This document shows, piece after piece, positions 26,548 to 35,223 of a stretch of 64,000 nt of DNA; positions within the stretch are counted from its first letter, which is position 1; the number at the start of each line of letters is the position of its first letter. The position numbers were made by a program, and so were the translations under genes. The DNA lies in assembly GCA_902781895.1 (NCBI GenBank), contig CACZLA010000002.1, forward strand, positions 27,369-91,368, written 5' to 3'. Under the pieces are notes generated by a model. It saw nothing but the letters and a program-made list of their open reading frames with translations, was not told the DNA's origin and searched no databases. The stretch is from an uncultured Lachnospiraceae bacterium (GTDB taxonomy: Bacteria > Bacillota > Clostridia > Lachnospirales > Lachnospiraceae).

Positions 26548-27842
26548 TAATCATTTACCCCCGTGTCGTTAAAGCGCTTCACTGCTCCGGCTTTATCGGC
26601 GAGTGAACCTTTCTTAGTTGTACTTGTTGTAGCATCTGATTCATAATTCTTAAGATTCATATTTCCATACTTGCTTACAGTTCTGTTTGCAGGTGTTCTG
26701 CTCTGAGATTCATCTGCTGGCTGACCTGCCCCGGCTGTAAGTCTTTCGGTTAATGAAACCTTACCTTTTGCTTTTCGTTTGGCTATAGCTACAGCTGCTT
26801 TTTCCTTTTGTTTCTCAACTATCTTTTCCATATCAGCATGGTCATAATAATAGTTAGTTAAAACAGTGATAATAAAGCTTACAAATGCTGATGTTGCCCA
26901 GTAAAGACCAAGACCTGCAGGTACATTTACAGTAACGAAGAATGAGAAAACAGGCATGATAATCATCATTTTTCTCATCGTCTTCATCTGAGCATCCTGC
27001 TGAGGATCGCCGGTCTCTGTCATCGGAGTAACCTTCATTGAAAGGAACTGGAATAGAAATGCGGCTATGGGAATAATAAGAGCCCATGACCATTTGAATC
27101 CGGGAGCCTCTGAAAGGTTAATATCAAATATGAACTTATTTACATGATTGATTTTTTCCGAATGAGCAGCTATCTCTGCCGCTACCTGTGCATTACTCGC
27201 AAATGTTTCATTTCCGAGCTTTGAAAGCATATCTGTATCACATTTATACAGAATATCAATAATATAATTGATGGCCTGCTCACCTTTTGCTGAAGCTGCA
27301 TCAGTTACACTGGCAAAATCAACAGCTTTTGTGGTAAGTCTTGTTATATTCTTTGAAGCAAATTCTGTAATAAGATTACTTGAATTTGCAGTATTGAAAA
27401 TAGCTTCAGCTATTCCCTGATATAATATTCTGATTTTACCAACATAAGCAGGAACATTCTGTATAACATTGTAAAGTCCAATAAAAACAGGAAGCTGTAT
27501 AAGAGCTGTTACACAACCCTGAGACATCTTAATGCCATACTTTTCCTGTAACTCTCTAGTCTCTTTCTGCTGGGCAAATATAGAATTCTGATCTTTTTTG
27601 CCCTTATATTTCTTATTGATCTTGTTAAATTCAGGTCTTAAATACTGCTGAATTTTTGAAGATCTGGTGGTCTTAAGGTTAAATGGGAAAAGAATAAGCC
27701 TTATTAATACAGTAAATACTATAATACTTAAAGCTATGGATTCTACACCCATACCAAAAAACACAGCATAAATACCGCTGAATATTTTCCCCAATACCCA
27801 AGTTATCGGAGAGAATATTCCGGTTGCCTGAGTTAATATCAT
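26547..27842 (-). CDS. yidC: Membrane protein insertase YidC/Oxa1/SpoIIIJ
   Basis: A 431-residue insertase. The first TM lies near residues 10-45, followed by a cytoplasmic hairpin loop with NKINKKYKGKKDQ, and the conserved hydrophilic-groove segment LIQLPVFIGLYNVI. Later TMs include WALIIPIAAFLFQFLSM and GLGLYWATSAFVSFIITV. There is an enlarged extracytoplasmic loop of about 100 residues between TM2 and TM3, and a K/T-rich C-terminal tail. AAGGAG precedes the ATG. It is fourth in the rpmH operon. Confidence 0.94.
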   Translation of the reverse strand: MILTQATGIFSPITWVLGKIFSGIYAVFFGMGVESIALSIIVFTVLIRLILFPFNLKTTRSSKIQQYLRPEFNKINKKYKGKKDQNSIFAQQKETRELQEKYGIKMSQGCVTALIQLPVFIGLYNVIQNVPAYVGKIRILYQGIAEAIFNTANSSNLITEFASKNITRLTTKAVDFASVTDAASAKGEQAINYIIDILYKCDTDMLSKLGNETFASNAQVAAEIAAHSEKINHVNKFIFDINLSEAPGFKWSWALIIPIAAFLFQFLSMKVTPMTETGDPQQDAQMKTMRKMMIIMPVFSFFVTVNVPAGLGLYWATSAFVSFIITVLTNYYYDHADMEKIVEKQKEKAAVAIAKRKAKGKVSLTERLTAGAGQPADESQSRTPANRTVSKYGNMNLKNYESDATTSTTKKGSLADKAGAVKRFNDTGVND

Positions 27843-27853
27843 CTCGAACTCCT

Positions 27854-28066
27854 TTATGGAACCGGATCGTATCCACCCTTATTAAAAGGATTACATCTGA
27901 GTATTCTCCAAATAGTAAGAAGTGTACCCTTAAAAAAACCATACTTTTCATATGCTTCTATAGCATACTGGGAGCATGTAGGATAAAAAATACAGGTTCC
28001 ATGACACTTTAGATGTGACAAATGTTTTCTGTAAAATTTGATAATAGCTATACAAACTCTTTTCAT
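27854..28066 (-). CDS. yidD: Membrane protein insertion efficiency factor YidD
   Basis: A 70-residue protein with the family pattern [28 protein letters not shown] and [14 protein letters not shown]. An amphipathic membrane-associated protein that aids YidC-dependent insertion. It lies 18 nt after rnpA and 11 nt before yidC. Confidence 0.94.
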   Translation of the reverse strand: MKRVCIAIIKFYRKHLSHLKCHGTCIFYPTCSQYAIEAYEKYGFFKGTLLTIWRILRCNPFNKGGYDPVP

Positions 28067-28084
28067 AGATACCTTAAAGATAAT

Positions 28085-28420
28085 TTACTTAAGAACATCC
28101 TGTTTACTGCATAAATGGAGAAATGCACTTTCTATTTCCTTAAAGCCTTTTCCCTTAGCTGTATTACGTGCAACTACAACTATATCGTAGCCATCCTTCA
28201 GTTTGTCCTTATTTAGTCTATAGCTTTCTCTTATAAGACGAATGATCCTATGTCTTACAACACTGTTTCCGGTTTTCTTACTCACAGAGATTCCAATTCT
28301 ACTGTACGTCAGATCATTCATTTTGACATACATCACTAAATACTTATTTGCCAACGATTTTTTGTGGTTATACACCTCGGCATATTCTCTGTGGTTTTTG
28401 ATTGAATTAATATTTCTCAT
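28085..28420 (-). CDS. rnpA: Ribonuclease P protein component
   Basis: A 111-residue basic protein that assists the RNase P RNA in removing tRNA 5' leaders. The RNR motif region reads SVVRHRIIRLIRESYRL, and IGISVSKKTGNSVVRHR is the family core. The start codon lies 6 nt after the rpmH stop and lacks a strong Shine-Dalgarno, so translation is probably coupled to rpmH. Confidence 0.95.
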   Translation of the reverse strand: MRNINSIKNHREYAEVYNHKKSLANKYLVMYVKMNDLTYSRIGISVSKKTGNSVVRHRIIRLIRESYRLNKDKLKDGYDIVVVARNTAKGKGFKEIESAFLHLCSKQDVLK

Positions 28421-28426
28421 TGAATA

Positions 28427-28561
28427 TTAAACTGTAAGAGATTTTCTACCCTTAGCGCGTCTTGCAGAAATAACCTTGCGTCCATTTGCTGTGCTCATTC
28501 TCTTTCTGAATCCATGAACCTTAGATCTCTGTCTCTTTTTTGGCTGAAATGTCATTTTCAT
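28427..28561 (-). CDS. rpmH: 50S ribosomal protein L34
   Basis: This short gene encodes 44 residues beginning [18 protein letters not shown], with the L34 signature [15 protein letters not shown] and ending in [11 protein letters not shown]. It is the first gene of the rpmH-rnpA-yidD-yidC-jag operon, driven by a consensus promoter at 28663-28691. An AGGAAGG-type ribosome binding site precedes the ATG. Confidence 0.96.
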   Translation of the reverse strand: MKMTFQPKKRQRSKVHGFRKRMSTANGRKVISARRAKGRKSLTV

Positions 28562-28662
28562 AATTTTTTTCCTTCCTTTCTGTCTTTTTTCATTACCTCT
28601 TAAATTTTCAGAAAAATGCAGTCACTAAAACAGCCTTATTCTGAATAGGGCAAATCTACACT

Positions 28663-28691
28663 ATTATATTTTTATAGTATATAAAAGTCAA
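28663..28691 (-). promoter_or_regulatory. Promoter of the rpmH operon
   Basis: On the minus strand TTGACT, 17 nt, TATAAT, about 100 nt before rpmH and facing away from dnaA. Confidence 0.8.
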
Positions 28692-28938
28692 GTAATTTCG
28701 AATTTCTACTATTATAAATACATTAAAGTTATCAAAAATTTTTTTTGCGTTGACATAAATTATCAACATTTTGTTATTAAATTGTTGATAACTATTGTTT
28801 TTTTTTGTTATTTTTGTGTGAGTTATCAAAAAAGTTACCTATTTATAACACTTTTGTAACATTTTGACATATTAACAATTTTTATAATTTTATTTACATA
28901 ATTTGACTTTTACCTTCCGGCTGCGGCTTGTTTTAAAC
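28692..28938. other. Putative replication origin (oriC) between rpmH and dnaA
   Basis: This very AT-rich gap holds DnaA-box variants TTATCAACA at 28760-28768 (plus) and 28783-28791 (minus, as TGTTGATAA). Weaker TTATCAAAA copies lie near 28729 and 28825. The consensus is TTATCCACA. T-runs at 28738-28746 and 28797-28806, plus the stretch 28850-28900, would suit an unwinding region. Location and neighbours strongly support oriC. Confidence 0.75.
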
Positions 28939-28967
28939 TTGTTAAAATACCCTTTTTGTAGTAGAAT
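28939..28967 (+). promoter_or_regulatory. Promoter candidate for dnaA
   Basis: TTGTTA, 17 nt, TAGAAT, ending 43 nt before the dnaA ATG. Confidence 0.55.
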
Positions 28968-29010
28968 ATAGGAGTGCAAATTTGCCCTTTAGAAAGGTTT
29001 TATACTAAAA

Positions 29011-30456
29011 ATGAAAGATCAGATTATTAAAAATTGGGACGCAATACTAAGCATACTTGAGACACATTATGACGTTTCGAATATCATTATAGAAACCTGG
29101 ATAAGACCGCTTAGTATATATGAAATAAAGGATAAAACTATCTATTTCTTCGTTGATGAGAAAAGAGGAAAGCACGGCGTAGACTATCTCCATAACAAGG
29201 GATATGATATGTTTCTTCTTTCTTCAATAAGAGAATTCTTTAATGATCCGAATATAGATGTAGTAATTGATGAAAAATATAAATTTGTAGTCGGTAATAA
29301 TGATGATGAAAATGGTTCAGGTGAATCAACAGAGGACGGACATTACAGTGCAGACTATTATCAAGCTGTAAAAAAGAGTAACCTGGATCCTATGTATACA
29401 TTTGAAAACTTTGTCATTGGTGAAAGTAACAGACATGCATATGCTACGTGTACTGCCGTTGCTGATCTTCCAAGCCAGGATGCTCTGAATCCATTATTCT
29501 TATATGGCGGATCCGGACTTGGCAAGACTCATCTTATTCAGTCTATAGCACATTTTATATTGCAGCATAATCCAGCGATGAACGTTCTGTACGTATCATC
29601 AGAGAAATTCACTAACGATATTATCACTGCTATTCAGAATAATAAAACGGAAGAGTTCCGTAAAAAATACCGTCAGGTTGATGTTCTTATAATAGATGAT
29701 ATTCAGGAGATTATCGGAAAAGAAAGAACACAGCAGGAGTTCTTTAATACGTTCAATTTCCTGTATGAAGAGAAAAAACAGATTATTCTGTCATCAGATA
29801 GACCACCAAAGGAAATGAAGCATCTGGAAGAAAGACTTCGTTCAAGATTTGAATGGGGTGTTCCTATAGATATTCATGCTCCGGATTTTGAAACTCGTAT
29901 GGCTATCCTTAAAAATAAGGCCAGCAAGATGAATATGGACTATCTTCCTGAGTATGTATTTGTTTATATTGCTGAGAATATTCATTCAAATGTAAGACAG
30001 CTCGAGGGTGCACTTAATACTCTCAGTGTATTTATACGTATTAATAATGAAGATATTAAACAGATCATAAAAAGCGGAAAAGCCGAAGACGAAGAAAGTA
30101 AACAATTTATTATGAACATCGTCAAGGATGCTCTGAGCGGCATAATATCTGATGAATCGGATGTCAGCGTAACACCTGAAAAGATATTATCAACAGTTTC
30201 CGAACATTATAATGTAAGTATTAATGACATATTATCAACAAAAAGAAGTAAAGATATAGCCCTTGCAAGGCAGCTTGTTATGTATTTATGTCGTTCACTT
30301 ACCGACAAAAGCCTCCAATCTATTGGGGAAATCGTAGGTGGAAAGGATCACGCTACCGTATATAACGGCATTAAACGTATAGAAGACAAAATGAAGAAGG
30401 AATCTCAGTTTGAATCCAACGTTACTGTCATTATAAACAAGCTTAATCCACAATAA
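29011..30456 (+). CDS. dnaA: Chromosomal replication initiator DnaA
   Basis: A 481-residue initiator. Domain I spans residues 1-85, a short acidic domain II lies near 100-120, and the AAA+ domain has Walker A GGSGLGKTH and Walker B VLIIDDIQEI with sensor SSDRPPKEM. The C-terminal domain IV carries the DnaA-box-binding signature GGKDHATVYNGIKRI. AGAAAGG precedes the ATG. It binds the boxes at 28760-28791 and probably represses its own promoter. Confidence 0.97.
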   Translation: MKDQIIKNWDAILSILETHYDVSNIIIETWIRPLSIYEIKDKTIYFFVDEKRGKHGVDYLHNKGYDMFLLSSIREFFNDPNIDVVIDEKYKFVVGNNDDENGSGESTEDGHYSADYYQAVKKSNLDPMYTFENFVIGESNRHAYATCTAVADLPSQDALNPLFLYGGSGLGKTHLIQSIAHFILQHNPAMNVLYVSSEKFTNDIITAIQNNKTEEFRKKYRQVDVLIIDDIQEIIGKERTQQEFFNTFNFLYEEKKQIILSSDRPPKEMKHLEERLRSRFEWGVPIDIHAPDFETRMAILKNKASKMNMDYLPEYVFVYIAENIHSNVRQLEGALNTLSVFIRINNEDIKQIIKSGKAEDEESKQFIMNIVKDALSGIISDESDVSVTPEKILSTVSEHYNVSINDILSTKRSKDIALARQLVMYLCRSLTDKSLQSIGEIVGGKDHATVYNGIKRIEDKMKKESQFESNVTVIINKLNPQ

Positions 30457-30525
30457 TAAAAAATTCCAACAAGGAAATAACAAGAAATATTAACAACGAT
30501 TTTTGTTGTATTTACTGGTCTGAAA

Positions 30526-30550
30526 GGCTGTTTCAACATATCAAACAGCC
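30526..30550. other. Hairpin in the dnaA-dnaN gap
   Basis: GGCTGTTT (30526-30533) and AAACAGCC (30543-30550) form an 8 bp stem with a 9 nt loop. No U-run follows, so it is not a standard terminator. Otherwise the 166 bp gap shows only AT-rich sequence and the dnaN ribosome binding site. Confidence 0.45.
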
Positions 30551-30622
30551 CCTACTATTACTATAACTAATTAATATATATTTATTAAGTATGATGAAGA
30601 ACCTCGAAAGGAGCTTTTATAA

Positions 30623-31738
30623 ATGAGAATCAAATGTAAGAAGAATATACTTTTAGCCGGTATTAATACAGTTTCAAAAGCTGTATCTAATAAAACCACT
30701 AAGCCTATACTTGAATGTATACTTCTTGAAGCAAGAAACGGAGAGTTAAAGCTTACAGCCAATAACCTTAATCTCGGAATAGAGACATATATCGAATGTA
30801 CTATTCTGGAAGAGGGTATGATAGCTCTTAATGCAAAGCTTTTCTCTGATATTATCAGAAAGCTTCAGGATAGTGATATAGATATAGAAACAAGTGCTGA
30901 TTACAAAACTACTATTATATGTGAAAAATCAAGATTTGATATACCATGCTGGTCAGGTGAAGATTTCCCTGAGCTTCTTGCTGTTAATAAAGAGAAGAGT
31001 ATTGTTATGTCACAGCTTGGTCTTAAGGATATTATCAGACAGACTATTTTCTCCGTATCGGATAATGAGAATTCAAAGCTTATGAGTGGTGAGTTCTTTG
31101 ATGTTAAAGATAATGTACTTTCTGTTGTTTCTCTCGATGGACACAGAATATCTATGAGAAAAGTAAATCTGAAGGGTGATAATTCAGATGTATCAGCTGT
31201 AGTTCCGGGAAAAACTCTTCAGGAAGTAAGCAAGATAATAAACGGAGATGCAGAGGAAGAGGTTACTATTTACTTTGCAGATAAGAATATAAGCTTCGAG
31301 TTTAATAAAACAAGAGTTGTTTCCAGACTTATTGAGGGAGAGTACTTCAAGATAGCTCATATGCTTTCAATGGATACTTCTCTTATGATCAAAGCAAACA
31401 GAAATGAGCTTATGGGTTGTATAGACAGAGCATCACTCCTTATTCAGGAAACAGATAAGAAGCCTATCATAGTAAGTGTTAAGAATGATAATAATATTTA
31501 TATCAGACTTGATACGAATATCGGTTCGATAAAGGAAGAGATGGAAATAGAGAAGGAAGGCGGAGAGATAATCATCGGCTTCAATCCTTCATTTATTATG
31601 GATGCACTCAGAGTTATTGATGATGATAAGGTAAATATTTATATGAATGATTCAAAGAGTCCTTGTATTATAAAGGATGCTGAGGAAACATTTACTTATA
31701 TCATTCTGCCTATCAATATCAATCCAGATGCTTATTAA
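30623..31738 (+). CDS. dnaN: DNA polymerase III beta sliding clamp
   Basis: A 371-residue clamp made of three repeated folds. Recognisable parts are the N-terminal NTVSKAVSNKTTKPILECILLEA, the central LKDIIRQTIFSVSDNE and the C-terminal conserved ending ETFTYIILPIN, which is the equivalent of the usual YLILPVR. It encircles DNA and tethers the polymerase. AAAGGAG precedes the ATG. Gene order and spacing to yaaA are canonical. Confidence 0.96.
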   Translation: MRIKCKKNILLAGINTVSKAVSNKTTKPILECILLEARNGELKLTANNLNLGIETYIECTILEEGMIALNAKLFSDIIRKLQDSDIDIETSADYKTTIICEKSRFDIPCWSGEDFPELLAVNKEKSIVMSQLGLKDIIRQTIFSVSDNENSKLMSGEFFDVKDNVLSVVSLDGHRISMRKVNLKGDNSDVSAVVPGKTLQEVSKIINGDAEEEVTIYFADKNISFEFNKTRVVSRLIEGEYFKIAHMLSMDTSLMIKANRNELMGCIDRASLLIQETDKKPIIVSVKNDNNIYIRLDTNIGSIKEEMEIEKEGGEIIIGFNPSFIMDALRVIDDDKVNIYMNDSKSPCIIKDAEETFTYIILPININPDAY

Positions 31739-31822
31739 AAGATACCTCAGCAGGTTAATTCGAATCTGTCTTTATTAAAAAGTGAAAATAGACAGGCAGA
31801 ATATGTGATGTAGAGGTGTGAA

Positions 31823-32038
31823 ATGGATGAAATAAAAATAAGAGAAGGCGAAGAATATATAAAGCTGGGACAGGCTCTGAAAAAAGCCGGTCTTGTTGGT
31901 TCGGGTGTTGATGCCAAGATAGTTATTCAGGATGGTCTGGTTAAGGTAAATGGTGAAATCGACACCAGAAGAGGGAAAAAGCTTTATGATGGGGATACAT
32001 TTGAATACGATAATAAAGAGATAAAGGTAATTAAGTAA
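31823..32038 (+). CDS. yaaA: S4-domain RNA-binding protein YaaA/RlbA
   Basis: A 71-residue protein with an S4 RNA-binding fold: IKLGQALKKAGLVGSGVDAK, then VKVNGEIDTRRGKKLYDGD. It is typically found between dnaN and recF in Firmicutes and has been linked to ribosome assembly. GAGGTG precedes the ATG. It is separated from recF by 19 nt. Confidence 0.92.
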   Translation: MDEIKIREGEEYIKLGQALKKAGLVGSGVDAKIVIQDGLVKVNGEIDTRRGKKLYDGDTFEYDNKEIKVIK

Positions 32039-32057
32039 ACAGAAAGAAATCCCGCTA

Positions 32058-33134
32058 ATGTATGTTGAATCACTTGCTCTTAAAAATTTCAGAAACTATG
32101 AAAAGCTGGAAATACATTTCAGTGACAAAATAAATATAATACATGGCGATAATGCTCAGGGAAAGACAAATATTCTCGAAGCAGTTTTTATGGCGGCGAC
32201 CACAAAGTCACACAGAGGATCAAAGGATAAAGATATCATAAGATTTGATAAAGATGATTCTCATATAAGACTGAATCTGAAGAAAAGAGAAGTAAGCCAT
32301 AGAATAGATATGCATCTCAGAAAAGCCAAGCCAAAGGGTGTGGCAATAGATGGGTTGCCGATAAGAAGAAGTACTGAGCTTTTCGGACTAATAAATATTA
32401 TCATGTTTTCTCCGGAAGATCTTTCTGTTGTAAAGAACGGTCCGGGTGAAAGAAGAAGATTTATGGATATGGAGATATGTCAGATAAGCCGTATCTATTA
32501 CAGCAATCTGCTCAGGTTTAATAAGATACTTGATCAGAGAAATAATCTTCTGAAGCAGATAATATTTAAGCCGGAGATGAAGGATACTCTTGATACATGG
32601 GATGATCAGCTGGTTGAAGCCGGAAGTTCCATAATAAAAGAGAGAAGGAACTTTATTGATATGATGAATGATATCATTCAGGAGGTTCATGACCATCTTT
32701 CATCCGGAAAAGAAAAAATAGAACTCAGATATGAACCGAATGTTGAGGAAAAGGATTTCGCCAAGGTTCTTAAGGAAAAAAGAAAGCTGGATCTGAAAAA
32801 TACCATTACAATGACAGGCCCCCAAAGAGATGATTTCGGTATATTTATAAACGGAAATGATGTAAGGATATACGGATCCCAGGGGCAGCAGAGAACTGCC
32901 GCACTTTCTCTGAAACTTGCTGAGATTGAAATAGTAAAAAAAGTAATAAATGATAATCCTATTCTGCTGCTGGATGATGTTATGTCCGAGCTTGATAGTC
33001 TGAGAAGAGATGCTCTTCTTGAAACAATGAATGATATACAGACTATCATAACCTGTACAGGATATGACGATTTTATCAGGCAGAGAATAAAGGTAGATAA
33101 GATATATAAGATAAATAATGGCAGAATTGTGTGA
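32058..33134 (+). CDS. recF: DNA replication and repair protein RecF
   Basis: A 358-residue SMC-like ATPase loading RecA at gaps. Walker A is [13 protein letters not shown] (residues 31-43), the ABC signature is [16 protein letters not shown] and Walker B is [13 protein letters not shown]. The C-terminus ends with ITCTGYD near the family H/D loop. Length is normal. It overlaps the GTG-initiated extension of gyrB, but the probable gyrB start lies 23 nt after its stop. Confidence 0.96.
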   Translation: MYVESLALKNFRNYEKLEIHFSDKINIIHGDNAQGKTNILEAVFMAATTKSHRGSKDKDIIRFDKDDSHIRLNLKKREVSHRIDMHLRKAKPKGVAIDGLPIRRSTELFGLINIIMFSPEDLSVVKNGPGERRRFMDMEICQISRIYYSNLLRFNKILDQRNNLLKQIIFKPEMKDTLDTWDDQLVEAGSSIIKERRNFIDMMNDIIQEVHDHLSSGKEKIELRYEPNVEEKDFAKVLKEKRKLDLKNTITMTGPQRDDFGIFINGNDVRIYGSQGQQRTAALSLKLAEIEIVKKVINDNPILLLDDVMSELDSLRRDALLETMNDIQTIITCTGYDDFIRQRIKVDKIYKINNGRIV

Positions 33135-33157
33135 TCATCCTACTGAAGGAGGATATG

Positions 33158-35149
33158 ATGGAAGAACCAAATAAGATGAACGAAGAAATACAGGATTATG
33201 GTGCTGATCAGATACAGATTCTTGAAGGTCTCGAGGCTGTAAGAAAAAGACCGGGAATGTATATCGGAAGTACCTCTACAAGAGGACTTCATCATCTCGT
33301 ATATGAGATAGTTGATAACTCTGTTGATGAAGCACTTGCAGGCTACTGTTCTGAAATTCAGGTTTTTATTAACGAGGATAATTCAATAACCGTAATAGAT
33401 AATGGTCGTGGAATTCCTGTGGGAATACAGGAAAAAGCCGGAAGGCCTGCTGTTGAGGTTGTATTTACGGTGCTCCATGCCGGGGGTAAATTCGGTGGTG
33501 GAGGATATAAGGTATCAGGAGGACTTCATGGTGTAGGTTCTTCTGTTGTTAATGCTCTTTCAGACTGGCTGGAGGTTGAGGTTTCCAGAGAAGGAAAGAT
33601 TCATCAGCAAAGATATGAAAGAGGAAATATCTGTTATGACCTGAAGGTTATCGGTGATACAGACAAAACCGGAACAAAGGTTACATTTAAACCGGATGCA
33701 ACAATTTTCGATGATGTTATCTATGATTATGATACTCTGAGAATCAGACTCCGTGAGACTGCATTTCTTACAAAGGGACTCAGTATAACTCTGACGGACC
33801 TCAGAAAACCTGTTAAGAAGGAAGAAGAAACAGACGAAGAGTTTAAGGAGAGAGAAGAGAACTGGCAGCCTAAGTCTGAGAACTTCCATTATGAGGGTGG
33901 AATCAAGGAATTCGTTCAGTATCTCAACAGACATAAGACTCCTATATATGACAAGGTCATTTATTGTGAGGGTACAAAAGAAGATATATATGTTGAGGTA
34001 GCACTTCAGCATAACAATTCATACAGTGAAATGGTTTACAGCTTTGTAAACAATATCGTTACACCTGAGGGTGGTATGCATCTGACAGGTTTCAGATCGG
34101 CAATGACAAAGGTCTTCAATGACTATGCCCGTCAGAATAAAATCCTCAAAGAAAAGGATGACAATCTTTCCGGTGAGGACCTTCGAGAGGGACTTACCGC
34201 TATCATAAGTGTAAAGATAGAGGATCCTCAGTTCGAAGGACAGACCAAACAGAAGTTGGGAAATGCACCTGCAAGAACTGCAGTTGAGTCTCTCCTCAAT
34301 GAACAGCTGGTTATATTCCTCGAGCAGAATCCTTCTGTTGCAAAGGCTGTTATAGAAAAGGCAGTAAATGCACAGAGAGCCAGAATAGCTGCCAGAAAGG
34401 CAAGAGATGTTGCAAGAAAGAATAATCTATCGGAAGGTATGTCTCTTCCCGGTAAGCTGGCTGATTGTTCAGATAAGAATCCAAAGAACTGTGAGATATA
34501 TATAGTCGAGGGAGATTCCGCCGGTGGATCTGCAAAGACCGCTCGTAACAGAGCAACCCAGGCTATACTTCCACTTCGTGGAAAGATACTGAATGTTGAG
34601 AAAGCACGTATAGATCATATCATGGAGAATAAAGAAATCCAGGCTATGATAACAGCATTCGGAACCGGAATTCATGAGAATTTTGATATAGAAAAGCTTC
34701 GCTATGACAAGATAATAATTATGACGGATGCCGATGTTGACGGTGCTCATATAGCAACATTGTTACTTACATTTTTCTATAGATTTATGCCGGATCTGAT
34801 CCGTCAGGGTCATGTATATCTAGCACAGCCGCCACTTTACAGGCTGGAGAAGAATAAGAAATTCTGGTATGCATACAGTGATGATGAGCTTGCTTCTATC
34901 ATAGAAGAGGTTGGCAGGGACCAGAATAACAAGGTTCAGCGTTACAAAGGTCTTGGTGAGATGGATGCTGAGCAGCTCTGGGATACCACCATGGATCCGG
35001 CGAAGAGAATACTTCTCAGAGTTTCCATGGACGGCGAAGATGAATCAGAGGTGGATCTTACATTTAACGTCCTGATGGGCGACAACGTAGAACCACGTAA
35101 GAAGTTTATAGAAGAAAATGCTAAATTTGTAAAGAACCTTGATATATAA
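33158..35149 (+). CDS. gyrB: DNA gyrase subunit B
   Basis: The ATPase subunit of gyrase. GHKL motifs are [18 protein letters not shown] and [14 protein letters not shown]. The TOPRIM domain has EGDSAGGSA and DADVDGAHI (metal-binding acidic residues). The open frame can begin at a GTG at 33131 overlapping recF, but AAGGAGG at 33146-33152 best serves ATG 33158 (663 residues) or 33155. The QRYKGLGEM region and the C-terminal end are complete. Confidence 0.97.
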   Translation: MEEPNKMNEEIQDYGADQIQILEGLEAVRKRPGMYIGSTSTRGLHHLVYEIVDNSVDEALAGYCSEIQVFINEDNSITVIDNGRGIPVGIQEKAGRPAVEVVFTVLHAGGKFGGGGYKVSGGLHGVGSSVVNALSDWLEVEVSREGKIHQQRYERGNICYDLKVIGDTDKTGTKVTFKPDATIFDDVIYDYDTLRIRLRETAFLTKGLSITLTDLRKPVKKEEETDEEFKEREENWQPKSENFHYEGGIKEFVQYLNRHKTPIYDKVIYCEGTKEDIYVEVALQHNNSYSEMVYSFVNNIVTPEGGMHLTGFRSAMTKVFNDYARQNKILKEKDDNLSGEDLREGLTAIISVKIEDPQFEGQTKQKLGNAPARTAVESLLNEQLVIFLEQNPSVAKAVIEKAVNAQRARIAARKARDVARKNNLSEGMSLPGKLADCSDKNPKNCEIYIVEGDSAGGSAKTARNRATQAILPLRGKILNVEKARIDHIMENKEIQAMITAFGTGIHENFDIEKLRYDKIIIMTDADVDGAHIATLLLTFFYRFMPDLIRQGHVYLAQPPLYRLEKNKKFWYAYSDDELASIIEEVGRDQNNKVQRYKGLGEMDAEQLWDTTMDPAKRILLRVSMDGEDESEVDLTFNVLMGDNVEPRKKFIEENAKFVKNLDI

Positions 35150-35196
35150 GGCTTCCCCCTGGGGGGAAGCTGTCAGCGAAGCTGACTGATGAGGGG
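35150..35196. repeat. REP-like double hairpin between gyrB and gyrA
   Basis: GCTTCCCC and GGGGAAGC (35151-35170) form a strong stem, followed by GTCAGC-GAA-GCTGAC (35172-35186) and TGATGAGGGG. This pattern of a G/C hairpin, a CAGCGAAGCTG stem and TGATGAGGGG is familiar from intergenic repeats in gut Clostridia (from memory). It fills most of the gyrB-gyrA gap. Confidence 0.65.
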
Positions 35197-35223
35197 AATA
35201 TAATAATAATATGAGGTAGATAA

